A stretch of 64,000 nucleotides of DNA from S5-327 sp965116015 (GCA_965116015.1 OZ220477.1:124001-188000), one strand, 5' to 3'. Positions 16,381 through 24,790 are shown, counted from the first letter of the stretch. Numbers and translations are program-made. Notes: generated by a model not told the origin, from the sequence alone.

Positions 16381-17733
16381 ATGGCGAATAATTCCGCGGC
16401 GACGCCGACTCGAGGCGAGCATGTTTGCAGCTTTTGCGGGAAGGCGCAGGCGAGCGTTAAGCGTTTGATCGCCGGGCCGGGTCGGGTGTTCATCTGCGAC
16501 GAGTGCGTGCGGTTGTGTCAGCAGATCATCTCGGAGGAGAGCGCGCAGCCTGCTGCGGCGGCCGCTGAGGCGCCGCGGAGCCTTCCGCCGAAGGAGATCG
16601 CGGAGCGGCTCGATGAGTATGTGATAGGTCAGGACAGGGCGAAGCGGGTTCTGAGCGTCGCGGTGTATAACCACTACAAGCGCGTGTGGTCGAATGCTGG
16701 TTCCGGGGATGTTGAGATTCAGAAGAGCAACATTCTGTTGCTGGGGCCGACGGGGTCGGGGAAGACGCTGTTCGCTCAGACTCTTGCGCGGATTCTGGAT
16801 GTTCCGTTTGCGATTGCAGACGCGACGTCGCTAACGGAGGCAGGGTACGTGGGGGAGGATGTTGAGAACATTCTGCTGCGGTTGATTCAGGCGGCGGACT
16901 ACGATGTGTCGAGGGCGGAGAAGGGGATTATCTATATTGATGAGATCGATAAGCTTGCGCGGAAGGCGGCGAATCCGTCCATTACGCGGGATGTTTCGGG
17001 TGAGGGGGTGCAGCAGGCGCTGCTGAAGCTGATTGAGGGGTCTGTGGCGAATGTGCCGCCGCAGGGAGGGCGGAAGCATCCGCAGCAGGAGTTTCTTCAG
17101 CTTAATACGGCGAATATTCTGTTCATCTGCGGGGGGGCGTTCGATGGTCTGGAGCAGGTTATTGCGCGGCGTGTGATGACGAATCATCGTATCGGTTTTC
17201 ACTCTGACAAGACAGGGGCGGGGACGGAGGATGAGATCCGGGAGGCTGTGGAGCCGGAGGATCTCATCGAGTACGGGTTCATTCCGGAGCTGATCGGGCG
17301 CTTGCCTGTGGCGGCGAGCCTGCAGCGGCTCGACAAGGAGTCGCTGGTGCGGGTGCTGACGGAGCCGCGGAATGCTGTGGTGAAGCAGTTCGAGCATCTT
17401 TTCGAGCTTGACGGGGTAGAGCTTGTGTTTACGCAGCAGTCGCTGGAGGCGGCGGCGAAGCAGGCGATGGATCGTCAGACGGGGGCGCGTAGCCTGCGGA
17501 CGATCATTGAGGAGGCGCTGCTGGACGTGATGTTCGAGCTGCCGTCGCTCGAGCATGTGGCGAAGTGCGTTATCGACGGGGACGGCGACGGGAATCTCAC
17601 GCGTCCTGTTCTGTGGTCGGAGTCTGGCCAGACGATCGACTTGGGGTGTCGGGCGGGGAGCGACGCCGATGATGGTCCCAAGCAGCTCGCGGCGCCGCTT
17701 GATCTGGATGCTCAGGAGGCGAAGTCGGCGTGA
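16381..17733 (+). CDS. clpX: ATP-dependent Clp protease ATPase subunit ClpX
   Basis: AAA+ unfoldase that feeds ClpP. 450 residues. N-terminal C4 zinc-binding domain with Cys16, Cys19, Cys39 and Cys42 (CSFCGK, CDECVRLC); Walker A GPTGSGKT near residue 122; Walker B IIYIDEIDKLA near 182; the ClpP-docking loop contains IGF; sensor-2 region TGARSLRTIIEEALLD. The C-terminal 40 residues (SGQTIDLG to EAKSA) are longer than in E. coli and low in conservation. The ATG at 16381 lacks a clear SD. Nothing interpretable lies in the 83-nt gap after clpP2. Confidence 0.97.
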   Translation: MANNSAATPTRGEHVCSFCGKAQASVKRLIAGPGRVFICDECVRLCQQIISEESAQPAAAAAEAPRSLPPKEIAERLDEYVIGQDRAKRVLSVAVYNHYKRVWSNAGSGDVEIQKSNILLLGPTGSGKTLFAQTLARILDVPFAIADATSLTEAGYVGEDVENILLRLIQAADYDVSRAEKGIIYIDEIDKLARKAANPSITRDVSGEGVQQALLKLIEGSVANVPPQGGRKHPQQEFLQLNTANILFICGGAFDGLEQVIARRVMTNHRIGFHSDKTGAGTEDEIREAVEPEDLIEYGFIPELIGRLPVAASLQRLDKESLVRVLTEPRNAVVKQFEHLFELDGVELVFTQQSLEAAAKQAMDRQTGARSLRTIIEEALLDVMFELPSLEHVAKCVIDGDGDGNLTRPVLWSESGQTIDLGCRAGSDADDGPKQLAAPLDLDAQEAKSA

Positions 17734-17853
17734 TGGGGCGTTCGCCGGGCGTCGGGGAGATGTCCGGGGACGGGGGATTTGGGGTCCTGTTCCGCGGCGT
17801 TTTGGAATAGGGATAGGCGATGTCAGGGCGCCTGAGGGAGGGTTGCTGGCAGT

Positions 17854-17929
17854 TGGCTCCCGCGGTAGGACTCGAACCTACGACCAGTCGGTTAACAGCC
17901 GACCGCTCTACCAACTGAGCTACGCGGGA
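17854..17929 (-). tRNA. tRNA-Asn(GTT)
   Basis: Cloverleaf on the minus strand: acceptor TCCCGCG pairs with CGCGGGA, discriminator G, encoded CCA; anticodon stem GTCGG/CCGAC with loop CTGTTAA, anticodon GTT; T arm GTAGG-TTCGAGT-CCTAC. 76 nt. With a nondiscriminating AspRS at 5114 it is probably charged via Asp-tRNA-Asn transamidation. Confidence 0.97.
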
Positions 17930-18041
17930 GCGCGGGAGCGGGCCTCGCAACGCGAGGGAGCGTGTAGATTGTAGCAGAGGCGCGGGGGGTTGCGCATCGC
18001 GGGCGGAGCCACGCGATGCGGTCGGCTGGCGTGACGGGCTT

Positions 18042-18980
18042 ATGCATTCTCGAATAGTGGTTGTTGGCTCTTGCATGATGGATCTGGTCTCGCGGGTCGA
18101 GACGGCTCCGGAGAGGGGGGAGACTGTGTTCGGCGCAGGGTTCGTTACGGCGCCGGGCGGGAAGGGGCTGAATCAGGCGGTGGCGGCCGCGCGGCTTGGC
18201 GCGGATGCGGCGCTTGTGAGCCGCGTTGGGGATGACGTGTTCGGGCGTCAGTTGCTTGACGCGTGCGATGCGGAGGGGGTTGATCGCGCTCATGTTTCGG
18301 TTGACGCAGAGAGCGGCTCTGGGGTGAGCCTGGTTATCGTTGATGCGGGCGGGGAGAACCGGATCGTCGCGAATGCGCGGGCTAACGCGTCGCTGGAGGC
18401 TGGGCATGTGGACGCGGCGTTCGAGGGGGCGGCGCCCGCGGCGGCGCTGCTGTGCCACGAGGCTCCGGATGCGCCGCTTGTCCGCGCTGCGGAGCTGGCT
18501 CGGCGGGCTGGGGCCTGGGTGGTGTTCAACGCCGCGCCGGCGGGTTCTGTTCCTGCTGAGCTTATGGAGCTGACCGATGTGGTTGTGGTCAACGAGTCTG
18601 AGGCTGCGGCGCTGACGGGCATTGCGCCGACAGGGCGGGAGGAGGCTCTGAGGGCTGCGCGCGCCCTTGTGGGTTTGGGGCCGGGGGCCGCGGCCGTAAC
18701 GCTGGGAGCTGCGGGGTCGGTGGTTTTCTCCAGGGAGGATGGAGGTTGTCAGGTGGAGGCGTTTGCGTCGGAGGCTGTGGACGCTACGGGCGCGGGGGAC
18801 GCGTTCTGCGGAGCGCTGACGGTTGGTTTGTGCGCGGGTGTCGGGCTTGCGGATGCGGCGCGGCTCGGCAACGCGGCGGGCGCTCTCGCGGCGCGGGTTC
18901 TGGGGGCGGCGCCGTCGATGCCGCGTCGAGCCGCTGTGTTCGGGCTTGCGGATGTTGCGGCGCTGCGAGGGTTACAATAG
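18042..18980 (+). CDS. Ribokinase-like PfkB family sugar kinase
   Basis: A 312-residue PfkB kinase closest in layout to ribokinase: N-terminal VVVGSCMMDLVSRVETAPERGET, the sugar-binding GGKGLNQAVAAARLGA at about 43-58, and the C-terminal ATP/catalytic motif DATGAGDAFCGAL with catalytic Asp near residue 253. No ribose transporter or repressor is next to it, so the substrate is unproven. The start ATG at 18042 has no good SD; the upstream gap holds tRNA-Asn in the opposite direction. Confidence 0.88.
   Translation: MHSRIVVVGSCMMDLVSRVETAPERGETVFGAGFVTAPGGKGLNQAVAAARLGADAALVSRVGDDVFGRQLLDACDAEGVDRAHVSVDAESGSGVSLVIVDAGGENRIVANARANASLEAGHVDAAFEGAAPAAALLCHEAPDAPLVRAAELARRAGAWVVFNAAPAGSVPAELMELTDVVVVNESEAAALTGIAPTGREEALRAARALVGLGPGAAAVTLGAAGSVVFSREDGGCQVEAFASEAVDATGAGDAFCGALTVGLCAGVGLADAARLGNAAGALAARVLGAAPSMPRRAAVFGLADVAALRGLQ
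18973..18978 (+). promoter_or_regulatory. Candidate -10 box (TACAAT) for peroxiredoxin gene
   Basis: TACAAT lies 34 nt upstream of the peroxiredoxin ATG at the end of the kinase gene, and an AGGAGGG ribosome site follows. No convincing -35 was seen. Confidence 0.4.
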
Positions 18981-19011
18981 AGGGTAGACAGAAACCGAGG
19001 AGGGCGCTGAT

Positions 19012-19674
19012 ATGGCGATTCGCATAAACGATACGGTTCCGGATTTCACTGCGGAGACGAGCGAGGGGACGATTTCGTTCCATGAGTGGCTGGGCGACGG
19101 GTGGGGGATGCTGTTCTCGCATCCGAAGGATTTCACGCCGGTGTGCGCGACGGAGCTTAGTCATGTGGTTGGCATTCGCGATGAGTTCGCCGCCCGCAAC
19201 TGCAAGGTGATCGGGCTGAGCGTCGACAAGGTTGAGGATCATCAGCGATGGGCCGACGATATTGCCGATCTTGCCGGGGCGCCGCTGAATTTCCCGATCA
19301 TCGCGGACGATAGTCTGGAGGTTGCGAAGCTGTACGATATGCTGCCCGCCGACGCCGGCGATTCGGCGGAGGGGCGGACGGCGGCGGACAATATGACGGT
19401 GCGGACGGTTTTTCTGGTGGGGCCGGACAAGAAGCTCAAGATGAGTATGACGTATCCGATGAGCACGGGGCGGAACTTTGATGAGCTGCTGCGGGTAATC
19501 GATTCGACGCAGCTCACTGTTAATCACAAGGTGGCTACTCCCGCCAACTGGCGGAAGGGGGACGATGTTGTGATTCTGCCCGCGGTGAACGACGAGGCGG
19601 CCAAGGATCTGTTTCCTGAGGGGTGGGAGACGGTGAAGCCGTATCTTCGCAAAGTGTCTGACCCGAGCGCGTAG
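19012..19674 (+). CDS. 1-Cys peroxiredoxin (Prx6 family)
   Basis: Reduces hydroperoxides in the cytosol. 220 residues. The peroxidatic Cys45 lies in SHPKDFTPVCATEL, the Prx6 form of the P-x-x-x-T-x-x-C motif. The C-terminal arm (MSTGRNFDELLRVIDSTQL, then the NHKVATPANWRKGDDVVI motif) is diagnostic for Prx6; no resolving Cys is visible there. Strong SD (GAGGAGGG) before ATG 19012. A near-perfect terminator hairpin follows, so the gene is probably the end of its transcript. The glutaredoxin gene at 19905 could supply reducing power but is transcribed separately. Confidence 0.95.
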   Translation: MAIRINDTVPDFTAETSEGTISFHEWLGDGWGMLFSHPKDFTPVCATELSHVVGIRDEFAARNCKVIGLSVDKVEDHQRWADDIADLAGAPLNFPIIADDSLEVAKLYDMLPADAGDSAEGRTAADNMTVRTVFLVGPDKKLKMSMTYPMSTGRNFDELLRVIDSTQLTVNHKVATPANWRKGDDVVILPAVNDEAAKDLFPEGWETVKPYLRKVSDPSA

Positions 19675-19732
19675 TTTCTGAAGGGGCGGCGCACGGGGTC
19701 TCAGTGGCACAGACGCAGAGGCGAGTCGGAAC

Positions 19733-19764
19733 GAGAGCCCTCCCGTGGAAGCGGGAGGGCTCTC
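19733..19764. terminator. Bidirectional-type terminator hairpin after peroxiredoxin gene
   Basis: GAGAGCCCTCCCG - TGGAAG - CGGGAGGGCTCTC: a perfect 13-bp stem with a 6-nt loop, between the peroxiredoxin gene (+) and tRNA-Asp (-). A weak T content follows on either side. Confidence 0.85.
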
Positions 19765-19783
19765 TGCTTGGGGGCTGGGGAGC

Positions 19784-19861
19784 TGGCGACCCGGACGGGA
19801 CTTGAACCCGTGATCTCCTCCTTGACAGGGAGGTGTGTTTGCCTGACTACACCACCGGGCC
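19784..19861 (-). tRNA. tRNA-Asp(GTC)
   Basis: Minus strand: acceptor GGCCCGG pairs with CCGGGTC (one G-U), discriminator G, encoded CCA; D stem GTGT/ACAC; anticodon stem CCTCC/GGAGG with loop CTGTCAA, anticodon GTC; T arm ACGGG-TTCAAGT-CCCGT. 78 nt. It lies downstream of the glutaredoxin gene on the same strand. Confidence 0.97.
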
Positions 19862-19904
19862 GCGGTGGATGCTTGCCCCGGCTACGCCGGGGCGGTTAGA
19901 ACGA

Positions 19905-20129
19905 TCACCCTATGCCGTTGTAGCCCACGATGACGAGGTCGCCTTCGACCATTACGGGGGTGATGCGCTCGCCGCCGGTGAGGCGTTCGACTTCGGCGAT
20001 GAGCTCGGGGCGTTCGTCGAGGTCGATCTGCTGGTACGCGACGCCGTCTTTGTCGAGGTCGTGCATAAGCGCGTCCGAGTATGAGCACTCGGGCCGCGTG
20101 TAGACGATCAGCGCGGGGGAATCGGTCAT
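19905..20129 (-). CDS. Glutaredoxin-like protein with CxxS active site
   Basis: A 74-residue thioredoxin-fold protein. The active site is Cys15-Ser-Tyr-Ser18 (RPECSYSDAL), a monothiol form of the CPYC motif. The cis-Pro loop is RITPVMV and the C terminus is VIVGYNGIG, as in bacterial mini-glutaredoxins (NrdH/Grx-like). The missing second Cys means it cannot do the dithiol reaction and would work with glutathione or another thiol. An extended -10 (TGCTATGAT) lies 9 nt before the ATG with no SD, suggesting a near-leaderless transcript that may read into tRNA-Asp. Confidence 0.85.
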   Translation of the reverse strand: MTDSPALIVYTRPECSYSDALMHDLDKDGVAYQQIDLDERPELIAEVERLTGGERITPVMVEGDLVIVGYNGIG

Positions 20130-20138
20130 AGTGGTTAC

Positions 20139-20147
20139 ATCATAGCA
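20139..20147 (-). promoter_or_regulatory. Extended -10 element TGCTATGAT for glutaredoxin gene
   Basis: TGCTATGAT on the minus strand, 9 nt from the ATG at 20129. Same motif as at folD. Confidence 0.55.
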
Positions 20148-20240
20148 GGAGTTGGGGCGTTAAACTAGCGGGCTAGCGGGGCTGGCGCGTCTGTTCGCTC
20201 GCGAATGGGGATGCTGAGGCAGCCGCCGCGGGAGATGGTT

Positions 20241-21218
20241 ATGGCTACGATGCTTGCAGCTGTCCTTCGGGGGCTTGGGGATATCGTGTGCGACGAGGTT
20301 GCTGTTCCGGAGCCGTCGCGGGACAAGGCGCTTGTGAGGATGCGCATGGCCTCTATCTGCGGGACGGATCTTCATTACGTTTATCGCGGCTGGCCGCGCA
20401 ATGAGTATCCGATGTCGCCGGGAGAGCCGGGGCATGAGGGGGTGGGGGTTGTTGTGGATCCTGGGCTGACGGGATTTGCGGAAGGGGCGCTTGTTCTTAC
20501 GGTTCCCAATATCTGGGAGGCGCGCAATTTTGCGGAGTATCAGGCGGTTTCGGGTCATTTTCTTGTGGAGCTTCCGAGCGATCGCCCTGCGGCGGAGTTG
20601 ATGATGGCGCAGCAGCTAGGCACGGTTATCTTCGCGGCGCGCAAGCTTCCTGAGATGACGGGCAAGACTGCGGTGGTGATAGGGCAGGGGAGCGCGGGGC
20701 TGTTTCACGACTTTTATCTTCGGCGTCTGGGGGCGGCCCGCATCATCGCCATTGAGCCGAACCGGGACCGGAGGGAGGCGGGGCGGGCTCTGGGGGTGGA
20801 CGATTTGGTTGACGTTACGGGCGAGCGGGGGACGGAGGCTGTTCTGGAGCTTACAGGGGGCAGGGGGGCGGAGGTTGTGGTCGACGCTGTTGGGGGAGGG
20901 TCGACGCTTAATGAGGCGGTGCGGATGGCGCGGGCGGAGGGGCATATTCATGTGTTCGGGCTGCCCACGGGGTTTGAGCCGACGCTGTTCGATCTGAGCT
21001 CGTACTTTCTGAAGAGGCTTGATATGCGGACGATATTCGGGGCGCAGGACGAGCCGGGTCTGGCGTCGTTCAGGGCGGCGCTGGACCTTATCGTTCGGGG
21101 GGAGATAGATATGGAGCCGTACGTTACGCATATGCTGCCTATCGAGCGGGTGGGGGATGCGTTCGAACTGGCTGGGGCTCCGCGCGACGGCGCGCTGAAG
21201 GTGTCGTTGTCGATGTGA
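20241..21218 (+). CDS. Zinc-type alcohol dehydrogenase (MDR superfamily)
   Basis: NAD(P)-dependent dehydrogenase, 325 residues from ATG 20241 (GGGAG lies 6 nt upstream; earlier in-frame ATGs at 20205 and 20235 are less well placed). The catalytic-zinc residues are in SICGTDLHY and PGEPGHEGVGVV. The Rossmann motif is VIGQGSAGLFHDFYLRRLGA, with a following Glu (IAIEPNRDR) in place of the usual Asp. The four structural-zinc cysteines of the classic ADH lobe are absent (VPNIWEARNFAEY occupies that position). Substrate unknown. Single gene with its stop 54 nt before the next promoter. Confidence 0.87.
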   Translation: MATMLAAVLRGLGDIVCDEVAVPEPSRDKALVRMRMASICGTDLHYVYRGWPRNEYPMSPGEPGHEGVGVVVDPGLTGFAEGALVLTVPNIWEARNFAEYQAVSGHFLVELPSDRPAAELMMAQQLGTVIFAARKLPEMTGKTAVVIGQGSAGLFHDFYLRRLGAARIIAIEPNRDRREAGRALGVDDLVDVTGERGTEAVLELTGGRGAEVVVDAVGGGSTLNEAVRMARAEGHIHVFGLPTGFEPTLFDLSSYFLKRLDMRTIFGAQDEPGLASFRAALDLIVRGEIDMEPYVTHMLPIERVGDAFELAGAPRDGALKVSLSM

Positions 21219-21272
21219 AGGGTGGTTCTGGAGGGTCGGGGACGGGGGATGGACGGCTGCGCGGGGCGGCGC

Positions 21273-21300
21273 TTGACACATTCGAACATAGCGCGATAAT
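21273..21300 (+). promoter_or_regulatory. Sigma-70-type promoter for the secreted-protein trio
   Basis: TTGACA (21273-21278), 16-nt spacer, GATAAT (21295-21300). The best -35/-10 match in the window. The spacer contains the palindrome TTCGAA, a possible operator. The first gene starts at 21385 with a strong SD. Confidence 0.75.
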
Positions 21301-21384
21301 CTCTGCTGCGCACCTTGCGGCGGAGTGTCGGCGTTGTTAGAGGATGCTGTTGATTCCCCGCATGCGCAGGTTAAGGAGGAAGCC

Positions 21385-21897
21385 GTGACAGGTATGCACT
21401 CGCTGATTTCGCGACGGTGGGCAGTTGTGTGGATAGCAGCTGCGCTGTTGGGCGCTCTTGCCCTGATAGCGGGGCTTTCAGGCGCTGAGAGCGCGCGGGC
21501 GGACGGGCACGCCTCGGGGACGGAGAAGCTCGTTGTGACCCCCTCGGAGGCGGATTTCGTTCCGGGCACCCGATCGTCCGCTACGGCGGTGTGGGTTTAT
21601 GGGTCTGGATTTCTGCCTGGGGCTGAGGTGATTGTGTTGATTGCCGACAGCCGCGGCGTCGCGACGGACATCGGCGCGCTTTCGGGCGTCGATGTGATGG
21701 CGAATGAAGACGGAGCGTTTGGATTCGAGTGGGTGTTCGGCCGTTTCACCCGAACCGGGGTTGGCGCAGAAGGGATGTTCACGGTTCGCGCGGTTGACGC
21801 GGGGACGTTTGATGATCTTGCGACGGCGCCTCTGGCTCTCTGCAACCTCAGCGCGAGGGCAGAGGGCGAGTCGGTTCCCAGCCACTGCTCGGGCTAG
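21385..21897 (+). CDS. Secreted protein of unknown function, paralogue 1 of 3
   Basis: 170 residues from GTG 21385, chosen because AAGGAGG lies 6-7 nt upstream. N-terminal positively charged segment (MHSLISRRW) and hydrophobic stretch (VVWIAAALLGALALIAGL) ending near AESARADG: a signal peptide or anchor. The mature part has a beta-rich pattern: EADFVPGTRSSATAVWVYG, GSGFLPGAEVIVLI, NEDGAFGFEWVFGRFTRTG, VRAVDAGTFDDLATAPLALC and a Cys near the end (VPSHCSG). The two C-terminal Cys could form a disulfide outside the cell. GSGFxPG recalls IPT/TIG-like Ig folds, but this is weak. First of three tandem paralogues between a clear promoter and a terminator. Confidence 0.8.
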   Translation: MTGMHSLISRRWAVVWIAAALLGALALIAGLSGAESARADGHASGTEKLVVTPSEADFVPGTRSSATAVWVYGSGFLPGAEVIVLIADSRGVATDIGALSGVDVMANEDGAFGFEWVFGRFTRTGVGAEGMFTVRAVDAGTFDDLATAPLALCNLSARAEGESVPSHCSG

Positions 21898-21954
21898 CGG
21901 CGGGCAGTGGCGAACGATTACAGGCGCAGGGCGCATTAGCATTAGGAGGACTCA

Positions 21955-22521
21955 GTGACTCGGATGTACACAGCAGCAGGAAGGCGGTCGGCTCCCCTGT
22001 GGGTTCTGGCTGGCCTCGTGATTGGCCTCGCTGCGGCGCTGGCGATTACGGGCGTTCAGAGTGCGGGAGCGACGGGGCACACGACTGGCAACGAGCGCAT
22101 CGCGCTCTCGGCCAACGAGGTGGATTTCGAACCGGGACTGAGCCGCTCGAAGGTGAGTGTGTGGATCCGCGGATCGGGGTTTCAGCCGGGCCGCGAGATT
22201 ACGTTGCTCGCGTCGGACAGCGCGGGGGCTCTGTATGAGATAAGCGGTTGCCGTCAGACGGACGACGGGGTTTGCGACCCGGGGGCTCGGCGTGACGGGG
22301 GCGGGGCTCCGTGGCCGCTGATTACGAACGAGGATGGCGCGTTCGCCAGCAATTGGCTGCTTGGGCGGTTCACGCGCCAGAACGTAGGGACGGAGGCGCT
22401 GGTCACTATCTGGGCTGTTGAGACGGCGAGCTATGAGTTTCTTGCCAGCGCGCCGTTGGCTCTTTGCAATCTGAACAATCGTGAGGAAGGCGCGGAAGTC
22501 CCGGACTTCTGCTCGGCCTAA
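21955..22521 (+). CDS. Secreted protein of unknown function, paralogue 2 of 3
   Basis: 188 residues; GTG start at 21955 with AGGAGGA 5 nt upstream. Signal segment APLWVLAGLVIGLAAALAI, then GHTTGNERIALSANEVDFEPG, the shared core WIRGSGFQPGREITLLASD, NEDGAFASNWLLGRFTRQN, VWAVETA-like segment (IWAVETASYEFLASAPLALC), and the C-terminal VPDFCSA. Relative to paralogue 1 it has an inserted loop with Cys pair (ISGCRQTDDGVCDPGARR). Same transcript as its neighbours. Confidence 0.8.
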   Translation: MTRMYTAAGRRSAPLWVLAGLVIGLAAALAITGVQSAGATGHTTGNERIALSANEVDFEPGLSRSKVSVWIRGSGFQPGREITLLASDSAGALYEISGCRQTDDGVCDPGARRDGGGAPWPLITNEDGAFASNWLLGRFTRQNVGTEALVTIWAVETASYEFLASAPLALCNLNNREEGAEVPDFCSA

Positions 22522-22545
22522 GCGCGAGTCACAGAGGAGGAAATC

Positions 22546-23301
22546 GTGACGAGTACTGTAGCAAGCCACCCCCGGGCTGTGGTTTTCGCGCTCATCGCAG
22601 CAGGGATCAGCCTTGGGCTTATCGCCGGGTTTACGATGTTCACGCCGAGAGCGGCGTCGGCTGACGGGCACATCACGGGTCTGGAGAATGTGGTGGTTGA
22701 CGACATTGTGGTTGACCACGAGTTGGGGAATCGTTCTTCGGGGCAGAAGGTTCGCGTCTGGGGTTCGGGATTCGCGCCTGGGCAAGAGGTCATTCTTATG
22801 GTGAACGACGGGCCGGGCACGCCGTCGGACATTACGGCGTTCACGAGCAACAGGGTGCGAGAGTCCGGGACGATTGTCGCGAACGATCGCGGCGCGTGGA
22901 CGACGGTGTGGACGCTTGGGCGGTTCACGCGTCAGCGTTCGGGGATTGGTCCTGGGGATGGTGAAGTTGAGCGTATGCGCGCTCTGAGCGTTGTGGATCC
23001 CGGGACGTTTGACACGATTACGAGCACGCCGCTTGCGTTCTGCCGCATCAGTGATCGGGTGGAGATGGAGGCGGAGATTGCAGCGATGCAGGCGGAGCAT
23101 GATGCGTTGCAGATGAAGATTGACGCGTTGATGAACCTCGAGAAGCCTGTTGCTTTGAGCGAGTCCACGTGGATGCTCATTACGGTTCTGCGGGACTATG
23201 TGATGGCGTCGGGAACGCTTGAGGCGATGGCGGCGGAGAAGGCTGCGGCGATCGAGGCGGCGATGGCTCATTCGGAGGTTCCGCAGCACTGTCCCTCGTA
23301 A
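22546..23301 (+). CDS. Secreted protein of unknown function, paralogue 3 of 3, with coiled coil
   Basis: 251 residues; GTG start at 22546 with GAGGAGG upstream. Signal segment VVFALIAAGISLGLIAGFTMF. The shared core is present (VRVWGSGFAPGQEVILMVND, DRGAWTTVWTLGRFTRQR, VVDPGTFDTITSTPLAFC). It then carries a unique 60-residue helical insertion (VEMEAEIAAMQAEHDALQMKI-like heptads, about residues 181-235) before the terminal VPQHCPS. The coiled coil suggests oligomerisation or assembly of the three products. Ends the cassette; a rho-independent terminator follows. Confidence 0.8.
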   Translation: MTSTVASHPRAVVFALIAAGISLGLIAGFTMFTPRAASADGHITGLENVVVDDIVVDHELGNRSSGQKVRVWGSGFAPGQEVILMVNDGPGTPSDITAFTSNRVRESGTIVANDRGAWTTVWTLGRFTRQRSGIGPGDGEVERMRALSVVDPGTFDTITSTPLAFCRISDRVEMEAEIAAMQAEHDALQMKIDALMNLEKPVALSESTWMLITVLRDYVMASGTLEAMAAEKAAAIEAAMAHSEVPQHCPS

Positions 23302-23331
23302 GGGGTTAGCGTTGGGGGGATATAGAGTTAG

Positions 23332-23366
23332 AAGGCCGTCCGGCGGTGCGCCGGGCGGCCTTTTGT
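23332..23366 (+). terminator. Rho-independent terminator of secreted-protein operon
   Basis: AAGGCCGTCCGGCG - GTG - CGCCGGGCGGCCTT followed by TTGTTT. A 14-bp stem with one mismatch and a T-rich tail, 30 nt after the third gene. Confidence 0.92.
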
Positions 23367-23368
23367 TT

Positions 23369-23458
23369 GGAGTTCCCCGTTTCCGCGGGAGCAGGGCGCG
23401 GATGGGGAGCGGGGCAAGGTAATGAGGATTCCCCGGCGAACGCGGGAACAGCGGGATG
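23369..23458. repeat. Two REP-like palindromes
   Basis: GGAGTTCCCCG...CGCGGGAGCAGG at 23371-23397 and GGATTCCCCGGCGAACGCGGGAACAG-type at 23425-23452 resemble each other and the hairpin at 7819. They are short imperfect inverted repeats in a non-coding gap of about 250 nt. A TAGAAT string at 23519 may be the -10 of the next gene. Confidence 0.4.
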
Positions 23459-23553
23459 GGGCAGGGACGCGAGACACGGAACGAAGGATGGGGCGAGGCA
23501 ACCGCGCGGCCTGGGGCGGTAGAATGCTGGGAGTCTACGCGCGGAGGATGGGG

Positions 23554-24720
23554 ATGGAGCCTTATCGGGGCATTGATCTGCTGGGGATCGAGGGTCTGCT
23601 GACGGACGAGGAGCGGCAGACGCGCGATGCGATGCGGGCGTTCGTCGAGGCGGAGGCGATGCCGGCTGTTGTTCCGCACTTTCGGGAGGGGACGTTTCCG
23701 ATGAGGCTTGTCGCGCGGATGGGGGAGCTTGGGATCTTCGGCGCGCACATTAGCGGGTATGGTTGCGCAGGGGTCGGGGCTGTGAGCTACGGGCTGATTA
23801 TGCAGGAGCTGGAGCGGGCTGATTCGGGGTACCGCTCTTTCGCCTCGGTGCAATCGTCGCTTGCGATGACTGCGATTTACCGGTATGGGAGCGAGGAGCA
23901 GCGTGTGCGGTACTTGCCGGAGATGGCGGCTGGGCGGGTTGTCGGCGCGTTCGCGCTGACGGAGGCTGATCATGGGAGCGATCCTGCGGGGATGGAGACG
24001 CGCGCGGTTGCGGTGGACGGCGGCTACGAGATTCGGGGGTCGAAGATGTGGATCACGAACGCGGGAGTGGCCGATGTGGTGGTTGTGTGGGCGAAGCTCG
24101 GCGATGAGGTACGCGGGTTTCTTGTGCCGGCGACGCTGCCTGGGGTTGCGCGGGAGAACATCCACAACAAGCTGTCGATGAGGATGAGCGTTACGAGCGG
24201 GATCACGTTCGACGATGTGCGCGTGGGGGAGGGTGCGATTCTGCCGGAGGCGCGAGGGCTCGGGGCTGCGCTGGAGTGTTTGAATTCGGCGCGCTACAGC
24301 ATCATCTGGGGGGTGTGCGGGGCCGCCGCCGACTCGCTGCATACGGCTATTGAGTACGTGAAGGAGCGCGAGCAGTTCGGGCGTCCGTTGGCGTCGTTCC
24401 AGCTTGTGCAGCAGAAGCTGGCGGATATGGCGACGGCGCTTTCGAAGGCGCAGCTTCTTGCGCTTCACGTCGGGCGGCTGAAGGAGGCGGGCAAGCTCCA
24501 CTGGTCGCACATCAGTATGGGCAAGTACAGCAACACGGTGGTTGCGCTTGATATTGCGCGGACGTGCCGCGATCTGCTGGGAGCTGCCGGCATAACCGAT
24601 GATTTTTCGCCGATGCGCCACGCGATGAACCTCGAGACTGTCCACACGTACGAGGGGACGCAGCATATGCATCAGCTGATTCTGGGGCGTCGTCTTACGG
24701 GGTTGAACGCGATATCGTGA
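23554..24720 (+). CDS. Glutaryl-CoA dehydrogenase-like acyl-CoA dehydrogenase
   Basis: FAD-dependent acyl-CoA dehydrogenase, 388 residues from ATG 23554 (GGAGG 6 nt upstream; 44 further open codons upstream are repeat-derived). It shares the glutaryl-CoA dehydrogenase signatures: YRSFASVQSSL with Arg94, which in GCDH binds the substrate gamma-carboxylate, and YEGTQHMHQLILGRRLTG with the catalytic base Glu367. The FAD-binding ALTEADHGSDP and SKMWITNAG are intact. GCDH oxidises and decarboxylates glutaryl-CoA to crotonyl-CoA in lysine/tryptophan and benzoyl-CoA breakdown. Relatives act on other short acyl-CoAs, so the substrate is probable, not certain. Confidence 0.92.
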   Translation: MEPYRGIDLLGIEGLLTDEERQTRDAMRAFVEAEAMPAVVPHFREGTFPMRLVARMGELGIFGAHISGYGCAGVGAVSYGLIMQELERADSGYRSFASVQSSLAMTAIYRYGSEEQRVRYLPEMAAGRVVGAFALTEADHGSDPAGMETRAVAVDGGYEIRGSKMWITNAGVADVVVVWAKLGDEVRGFLVPATLPGVARENIHNKLSMRMSVTSGITFDDVRVGEGAILPEARGLGAALECLNSARYSIIWGVCGAAADSLHTAIEYVKEREQFGRPLASFQLVQQKLADMATALSKAQLLALHVGRLKEAGKLHWSHISMGKYSNTVVALDIARTCRDLLGAAGITDDFSPMRHAMNLETVHTYEGTQHMHQLILGRRLTGLNAIS

Positions 24721-24790
24721 GCGGAGCGGGGCGTCGCCTTTCCCTGAACGGGGGCGGGGCGGATAATCTTGCGGGGAGCAAGGAGGCGCT

